From positions 43,808,501 through 43,872,500 of the forward strand of contig NC_056752.1 of assembly GCF_018687715.1 (NCBI RefSeq): a stretch of 64,000 nt of DNA, in the 5' to 3' direction. The position numbers and the translations under genes were made by a program. Each line of letters opens with the position of its first letter. Position 1 is the stretch's first letter. Of this stretch, positions 57,864-64,000 are shown one piece after another. The stretch is from Carya illinoinensis. Its lineage: Eukaryota > Streptophyta > Magnoliopsida > Fagales > Juglandaceae. Below the pieces are notes generated by a model, which had not been told where the DNA came from, made no database searches, and worked only from the letters and a program-made list of their open reading frames with translations.

Positions 57864-58333
57864 GTTGAACCCAACCGAAGACCTCTCTCTCTGCTTCACT
57901 TCTCTCTCTCTGCCTCGAACCCACTTGTGGATGCAAAAAATCTCATTTCTCGCCCAACATGTCAGCGACGATGTTATGCCAATGACCACAGCGAGCAGTA
58001 GGCTGAAGGTACATTCACTGTAACTCTTAGGCGTAGCTCGAAAATCTTCTTGGCGTAATCAATATTCCAGACACAGATCTTTTTTTTTTTCCACTTAAAT
58101 TATGGGATCTGTTATTTTTCAAAAAAATATAGGAAAATGGCCACAATTCACACTTTGAGAAGAAGCACCGCCAAATAGGTGATGTAAATCTGGATGATTA
58201 CCACCCGATTGATCTAGTACCAAGTTCAAAGGCTTCCTTTAAACCTAGACCTATCGAACACAGGACTCCTCTCATGCCACATATTCCAAGACCTTCGCCT
58301 CCTACCCATCTTGAAAATGGAGGATTTGCATAG
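57862..58333 (+). CDS. Candidate small two-exon proline-rich protein
   Basis: Exon 1 57862-58008 and exon 2 58133-58333 join at a clean GT-AG, phase 0 intron, giving 115 residues. Exon 2 ends with a Pro-rich tail: DDYHPIDLVPSSKAS, then KPRPIEHRTPLMPHIPRPSP. The DYxP-x-D-x-VPSSKAS and PIEHxTPLxP pattern reminds me of short secreted plant proteins of unknown role, but I cannot name a family. Exon 1 has no signal peptide, and its N-terminus (MLNPTEDLSL) follows a CT microsatellite, so the original first exon may be missing and this could be a gene fragment carried by the tentative Helitron around it. The alternative start is Met-25 or so. The conserved-looking tail and good splice sites are the reasons to list it. 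Confidence 0.4.
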
Positions 58334-58983
58334 CCTACTCATGATGTAAATTTGTTCTTCGTTTTTGCAGTTTTTCTTGAATTTGATGATCTGTGTTTGC
58401 TTTGAAGTCTGACGAATTTCTACACATTTGGAAGTTGTTTCTTGAAAATTTTGAGGCCGCCTAACTCAGTCTTAGTGCTATTTGGTTGCTAAGAAAATCT
58501 GGGAAATGGAAAAAAAAAAAATCGTGATTTTTTCTCCCACATGTTTTTGGCTAACATTCGAGATATGGATATGAAAAAAATTAATGGGAATAAAATTTCA
58601 ACTTTGTAACATAACCAAATCGTCGTGATTGTGAGTTCGTGGTTGCAGTAGATAGTTAGAGCGCTACAATTAGAGTTATGGCTTAAATTCTTTTTTCTTT
58701 GGAGTAACGTCTATGGCGTCATTCACTGATTACCAGCGCCCTACAACCTCAGTGGGTGCTTGCGTATGAGTCAACACCCATAGTTGTTCCTATATCAACA
58801 TACACGGACCAGAATAAGATTGAAAACAATGGTTGACCTGGATAAACTTAGCGTCCCAGGAATTCGGTCCTCTTACATATTGCTTGCTCGCAGTACTCTA
58901 TGGCCCAGAAGATTCGGATTTGTGAGGTCACGTTAGGATTCATGAAGGAGAGGTTTTCGGTTCGACAGAGAGAGGTTTTCGGT

Positions 58984-59038
<55 letters not shown>

Positions 59039-59586
59039 GGTTGGGGTGAGGGGCTCAACAGAAATAGAGAAACATTCATCTTCAACGCGGCACACCAGGC
59101 TAGTTGAGGAGCACTTACGTGTCACTATTTCATTCATCTCCGTTGTTCTCCACTTATAGGATTATCCGGTCTGAAGCATTTCTCTACCTAGAAACACATC
59201 AGTTTTGCAGGCAAGTTAATTGGTGAGAGTAAGCATTGGAGAAGGTGGCCGGACAAACCTTGAACTAGGTGCGCAGATCGGCAGTGGACGTGTGAGGCTT
59301 CCTCACCGATGAGCAAATCGGCAGTATTGGATGTGTGAGACTTCATTTCTGGAGAGAAGGAATCTTCAGTATAAGAGGAGGGAGGAAGGTTTTTGGGGGA
59401 TTCTTTCACAACTATCAGCTGTAAACATGTACATTGAATGTAAAATGGAAGAGGTATGTGGCAAGATTCTATTGGAGGGCTGTTATTTAAGTGACAGCAG
59501 ATCGACCGGTGGAAAGATTTCCTCATTACGTATTTTCTTTTCTTTTTGTTTTTCTAAGGAGGGAAACAATAAAGTCTACCATGAAT
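58334..59586. other. Spacer with a (GA)n microsatellite
   Basis: 58988-59034 is a GA run. ORFs at 59188-59526 (-) and 59331-59594 (+) overlap antisense and show no recognisable motif. Nothing else is supported. Confidence 0.4.
58988..59034. repeat. (GA)n microsatellite
   Basis: A 47-base uninterrupted run, preceded by GGTGGGT and followed by GGGGGTTGGGGTGAGGGG, a G-rich patch. Confidence 0.95.
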
Positions 59587-59863
59587 TTGGATAGTAAAAT
59601 AGTCTATTTTTATTTTATTTTATTTTAATATTTATATATTATCAATATAAATAATTTTTAATTTTTAATTTTGTTATCTAATCATTATAATTTTTTTCAA
59701 ACTTTTTAAGTAAAATTAATATTAAAAAATTATATTTTAACATTATGATTTTGTTTTCAAATTTTTCTCTCATATTTTTTAAAATATCATAAATATCTTA
59801 ACTCAAATTATTTTACTATTATTTATAAATTATTTAATTTTACCTTATTTCACTATCCAAACT
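59587..59863. mobile_element. AT-rich MITE with inverted ends
   Basis: The left end TTTGGATAGTAAAATAG and, read inward from the right, TTTGGATAGTGAAATAAG are inverted repeats. The 277-base interior is almost pure A/T without coding capacity. The interior resembles the diverged MITE in TPR intron 4 (ATCTTAA-TTCAAA-TATTT-CACTA text), so they may belong to one large family. Confidence 0.7.
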
Positions 59864-60235
59864 AAGTCTAAAATAACTCTTGAGATGTGACAATGGCAAA
59901 GCTCTATCATGGATAATTCTTTTCTTGATATCTTTTTTTGATATTTGATTAAGCATCAGTATCAAATCAAATGCCAAGCTATTTGCTCCATTTGGAATTG
60001 TGTACCGTGATTTTTGGCTTTTGAAGTGTTTTACCTCTCCGATTGATGCGAAATTAGACTTGACTCTGAGTTACCCTATATTTAATGCTATGGACTAAGT
60101 TCAAGAGTCGAGTGTGACAAAGGTAATGCTATATCATGGATAAAGAGAGTTTTAAAATTCTAAAATTATATAAATATAAATTTTTTTTCTTTTATATTTA
60201 CTTTTTACAATAGCGCTTCTATTTTTATAAATGGT

Positions 60236-60690
60236 AATACTAACGTTATTCTCGCTTACATTTGAGGAGTATAAACTTGGATGTTTTAGAAATAATTTTT
60301 ACCTTATTTCATTTTATTTTTTTTATAAAATATAATTTAAATATAAACATAAATATTTTTAAATTAATCATTATAATTTTTTTAAACTTTTAAATAAAAA
60401 ATAATTCATTTTTTAAATTTTAAAATAAAATTCATATTAAAGGAAAAATACACTAAAGTAATACAAACGTTACTCTTGCCTACGTTTGAGGAGTATAGAC
60501 TGGGATGTTTTAGAAATAATTTTTAACTTATCTCATTTTATTTTTTTATCAAATATAATTTAAATATAAACATAAATATTTTTAAATTAATCATTATAAT
60601 TTTCTTAACTTTTAAATAAAAAATAAAAATAATTCATTTTTTAAATTTTAAAATAAAATTCATATTAAAAGAAAAATACACTAAAGCAAA
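60236..60690. repeat. Direct duplication of a ~225-base AT-rich unit
   Basis: Unit 1 (about 60236-60465) and unit 2 (about 60466-60690) share TTTGAGGAGTATA(A/G)ACT, GGATGTTTTAGAAATAATTT, TCATTTTATTTTTTTA and the end GAAAAATACACTAAAG, with a few substitutions and a small insertion. This is a clear tandem duplication. The unit has MITE-like composition. Confidence 0.88.
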
Positions 60691-61087
60691 GCCTACCAGA
60701 AAATAAAAGTCTAACAAGGTAAAAAAGTATAATAAAAACTAAATAAAAACACTACAGCTCAATTTATTAAAATAAAATAATTAAACCTAATAATAAAATA
60801 ATTTAAAGTAAAGAGTAATTTAAATGTAAAATAATAATTAATATCAATAAAGAATATTAAAATAAATTTCATAACTTATAAATTATAAAATAATACAATG
60901 AAAAAACGTTCAACTTAAAACAACAGAGCTACTAATTATATTAAATAAAATAATTATTTAATTAAAATACACGAAAATATAACTAAATGAAAATAATTTT
61001 ATTTTGGCATGTATGTTAGTATGATGTGTATGTTATTTTATTTTGACATGTATATTATTTTATTATTAAGTTATTTTCTTACAACTA

Positions 61088-61115
61088 GAGCAAGGGACGT
61101 TTGCTCCACTACTAG
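61088..61115 (+). other. Helitron 3' terminus upstream of the TOM9 gene
   Basis: A hairpin GAGCAA/TTGCTC followed by CACTA and CTAG|T. The insertion ends 263 bases before the TOM9-like ATG. Confidence 0.65.
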
Positions 61116-61315
61116 TATATATATATATATATATATATTTTAAGAATGAAGTAAATATTACTCATAAATAAAGTAAAAGAAAATGATCCTTTTTTTTTTT
61201 TCTTTTTTTTCTTTTTTATTCCTCGGCCAAGGAAGAAACTCGTGTTAAATATTGGAGCCGAGACCCGAGAGAGCGAAGGAAGCTTCAAAACCCTTGAGCC
61301 TGCTTGGGAGTGCCC

Positions 61316-61321
61316 TATATA
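61316..61321 (+). promoter_or_regulatory. TATA box of the TOM9-like gene
   Basis: TATATA in CCCTATATAGCG, 63 bases before the ATG at 61379, giving a predicted leader of about 30 bases. Confidence 0.6.
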
Positions 61322-61378
61322 GCGACTTCACAACGATCCCCAAAACCGTTCCCTTCAGTACACCATCAGACCCTGAAA

Positions 61379-61672
61379 ATGGCGTCGTCCCAGGGAAAAA
61401 AGCGAGTCTCTGCCACGAGCAACGACCAGTCCCTTATCTCGAGGGTTTCACGCAGCGTGTCCCAGTCCCCCATCCTCAACCAGACGAAGCGCGCCGCTTC
61501 CGACGCCGCCACCGTGTCCAAGAAGCTGATGCGCAGCACGGGCAGGGCCGCCTGGATTGCCGGCACCACCTTCTTGATCCTGGTGGTTCCACTCATCATC
61601 GAAATGGACCGCGAGCAGCAGCTCAACGACCTTGAACTCCAGCAGGCCAGTCTCCTCGGCACCCCCAAGTGA
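61379..61672 (+). CDS. TOM9: Mitochondrial import receptor subunit TOM9/TOM22-like
   Basis: 97 residues, no intron. After a basic Ser-rich cytosolic segment (1-45) comes the family signature VSKKLMRSTGRAAWIAGTTF, a single membrane span (about 58-76, ending LVVPLIIEMDRE) and a short intermembrane-space tail (LQQASLLG). Plant TOM9 is the shortened form of TOM22: it lacks the acidic receptor domain of the fungal protein and organises the TOM complex of the outer mitochondrial membrane. The ATG at 61379 is chosen over upstream in-frame ATG 61304 because family proteins are 90-100 residues long and the TATA box lies between the two. The gene is more GC-rich than its surroundings. Confidence 0.95.
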   Translation: MASSQGKKRVSATSNDQSLISRVSRSVSQSPILNQTKRAASDAATVSKKLMRSTGRAAWIAGTTFLILVVPLIIEMDREQQLNDLELQQASLLGTPK

Positions 61673-64000
61673 CTCAGCTCCTCTCCTTTCCTCTCCTCTC
61701 GCCTCAGGTCATCTCAGCTCAGCTCGGAGAGAGGTTTTTACTTGGGGTTTAAGGTTTTTCCATCACAGATTGGTACATTAGAGCAATTTTAATTGGGTTT
61801 TTCTTAATAGCTTGGGATCTGTTTTGCAAATGGATACCGTCATTAGGGTTCTTCATTATCTCCTATTTTCTTCTGCTTTCTTTTGGGCTTGTTTGATATG
61901 TTTTTGAGATTATCTATGATATGCCGTTTGGTTGGTGAGAAAACAGAAAAAACAAAGTCTTTCCAAGAAGTTAGCTTAATAAAGCAAATCTGCTTCTGAT
62001 ACCAAGTCCCAAATGAGGGACGAACTCAAGTCTCCCCAAGTTTCTTGATTTTGCGTTAAGAATTGTTTCGAAATAATGCCTCCGTCGTTCACGTATGGTG
62101 TCAACTCGATAAACGTGTTCATTGCAGTATGATGGAGACCATAAGAGTGCCCCCCCTTTTGAGGTCTTTTAATAACCATTGACTGTAGATTGGATTCATC
62201 GAAGTATTTGATTTGCAATTCAGGAGTTGTACTTGAAATTCTGTAAACGATTTCTTCTTTGTGGTGCTTTGTGATTGGAAGACATTGAAATTCTCTCTAG
62301 GCTTTGGCTCATCCGCCAATTCCATAAAGAGTTCCATCTTAGTCAGTCCCCGTCTTGTGCACCTTAGCTAGAAAAACATGCCAACAATTTGTTTAAATCT
62401 ATTAAGAATTTTGCTTGATTGCTTAGAGATACAGAAGTCGCAACTCTGAAAGGACTTGAGTAGTGCCTCTATGTTTTGCCGTATAGACTATAGAGAGTTA
62501 TCGTTCTTTCAGATTCCATTCATATTATTAAGGGCTATATTTCATTTTGTTTAGGCATTCAAATTCATGGCTTAAGACGCTTTAGAAATATTTCGCAGTT
62601 TAGCCGAGACAATAGTCTGAAGCTTAGAGAAGATTGTAGATGGAGTTGGAATGAAAAGATTGGTCTTGACTTTGAGTACTTCCATTTTATGTTTATGGAA
62701 GATAAATACCGTAACCTGGTCCATTTCTTTTTTTTATTCATGATCGTCTCTTGAAAAGCCTGTTTGCTGATTATCTGGGATCCAGTTCTCTCTTTAACAC
62801 AACTTCCACTGCCAAATTGTCTCTGAGCTGAAATGCGAAGAGTTCTTTCAGGTAGATCGATTTAGCACTGATCTTTCGCCCAGGTTTTCTTAGCTTTTTG
62901 GCACCTCCCCCTGCATATCAAGAAAAGCTTTTCTGCTTAACCCATGAACGAGGGAGGGGATTTATCATCCACCATTCGAGCAGAAAAAAATCGCGGATCA
63001 TAAAAAATGCTCCTTAATGACTTCCTGAAGGGATACTTATGTTTTAGAGCATTGGTCATTGCCAAGTCTGAAGTTTAGCTAGAATGGTAACTTTTGGCTA
63101 TAGCATCAAGTTTTAGTTAGATAAGTCCACGTTAGATTAGCCATCTTAAATGTAAAATAATAATATAAAATATTTTAATAATATTGAATTTTTTTTAATA
63201 TTTTATAAATACACTTCATATATTAATTAATAATTTTATTATTATTATTTAACTATGTTTTCTCTCAACCTAATTATTTAACAAACATATTTTGCCAACC
63301 ATCCACCCAAAACATAGTTGATACAAACTAAACTTACTTTCAAAATAAGAAGTCATGGAAGCCATTAAATTCCAAGAAACAAAAGAAAATCTCCAATCAA
63401 ACATTTATCAGAAAGCCACAGCAATGCGATGTCAATAAACCAGTCTGAAGTCTAAAACCAAAAATTTGAGCCGAAGATCCACAGCAACAAAAGCAACGGT
63501 CATACGTAGATCTAATCAAACTAACCTGGGAAAAAGATATTCGAAGACTTGTGAAGCAATAAAATATATATATATATATAAGTGCAAGAGTCAAGACAAA
63601 GGAAGAAACAGATATATACGAGAAAACTCAAGAAAAAAATAGGGAGATCCGAATGCCCTTTTTGGGTTTATAACAAAAACGAAATAAGGATTCTTTACGA
63701 CAACATATAACAACCCAAAACTCCAACCTCCTAACAAACAAAGAGTTGCAAGAACAAAGAAAACTACAAATTTTCCATTACACAAACACGAGTTCAAACT
63801 GATAGATCCAGTCTGTACAAAAACGAGCTAAAATCAGAGAGAGAGAGAGAGAGAGAGAGTACCAGTTTGCGTTCCTTGGATCTCATGGTGTGAAAGGAAA
63901 AGCTTCAATGAAAGATGGTTTGAATGGTTGGACGTGTTTTTTATTAGGCTGAACGAAAATGTGTGAGAGAATGAGGCTTGCGGGTTGAAGAAGAAAAGAA
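61673..64000. other. Right flank without a supported gene
   Basis: It holds the TOM9-like 3' UTR and then unassigned DNA. 63130-63300 is AT-rich, and (GA)n lies at 63836-63859. At 63863-63886 the minus strand reads ATG-AGA-TCC-AAG-GAA-CGC-AAA-CTG before a GT donor, so a tiny first exon is conceivable, but no following exon was found. A Met-tRNA PBS-like text at 61992-62004 (minus strand) has no LTR beside it. Confidence 0.4.

Larger units (their letters stand above)
56640..61115 (+). mobile_element. Tentative second Helitron (non-autonomous)
   Basis: The 3' end is good: stem GAGCAA/TTGCTC (61088-61093, 61101-61106), five bases, then CTAG at 61112-61115 followed by T and (AT)n. Its text (ACTAGAGCAA..GGACGTTT) also resembles the 3' end of the large Helitron (ACTAGGCAAACGTCC..GGACGTTG). 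The 5' end is only a candidate: A|TCTTTCTATAATAATAAGT at 56640. Inside are a poly-C run, a small gene candidate, an AT-rich MITE and a direct duplication, but no Rep gene. Confidence 0.4.

Noticed and set aside
59188..59594. Overlapping ORFs of 112 (-) and 87 (+) residues
   Set aside because: They are antisense to each other and show no family features.
61976..62218. LTR retrotransposon start (PBS-like text plus ORF)
   Set aside because: The TGGTATCAGAAG match stands alone: no LTR end beside it and no gag after it in the right direction.
63863..63886. Tiny first exon of a minus-strand gene
   Set aside because: ATG and a GT donor are present, but no downstream exon could be found; eight codons are not enough evidence.

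Overview
The window is nuclear DNA of a flowering plant, probably a woody eudicot. The evidence is intron-rich genes with GT-AG junctions, a chloroplast ribonucleoprotein, a plant-type PPR editing protein, a TOM9-type import receptor and dense plant transposons. A MITE family with AGATGAG-type ends recalls Fagales/Juglandaceae genomes, but that is a weak impression from memory.

Layout. 1-1504: left end of a broken minus-strand Ty1/Copia element (gag plus LTR). 3141-4913 (-): single-exon C2-domain protein. 6370-11247 (+): six-exon TPR-like protein whose TPR module is duplicated. 12998-17998 (-): nine-exon NTF2+RRM (G3BP-like) protein with three tRNA-derived SINE copies in its introns. 18663-28789 (-): complete-length but decayed Copia element with two ~1.4 kb LTRs. 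Its gag-pol is full of stops, a non-autonomous hAT element is nested in it, and two intact opposite-strand coiled-coil genes lie between pol and the 3' LTR. 29635-46920 (+): a ~17 kb Helitron with typical ends, a broken Rep/helicase gene, a broken RPA70-like gene, a nested 2.1 kb solo LTR, a nested MULE-type MITE, a gypsy fragment, an inverted second Helitron 5' end, and a third coiled-coil gene clearly related to those in the Copia element. 47518-50654 (-): four-exon chloroplast two-RRM protein with a LINE fragment in its long intron. 52903-54930 (+): intronless PLS-class PPR protein. 56640-61115: a second, tentative Helitron holding a small two-exon proline-rich gene candidate. 61379-61672 (+): intronless TOM9/TOM22-like subunit. 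61673-64000: no convincing gene.

The six ordinary genes look like unrelated single-copy host genes; none form an operon or cluster. The most interesting part is the transposon-borne gene family. Three small coiled-coil ORFs (20541-20993, 21236-21673, 45144-45572) share a core, each has a TATAAAA box about 90-110 bases before its ATG, and they stay open while the surrounding transposase, gag-pol and RPA genes are broken. They may be an antisense accessory gene family carried by, or captured from, retrotransposons.
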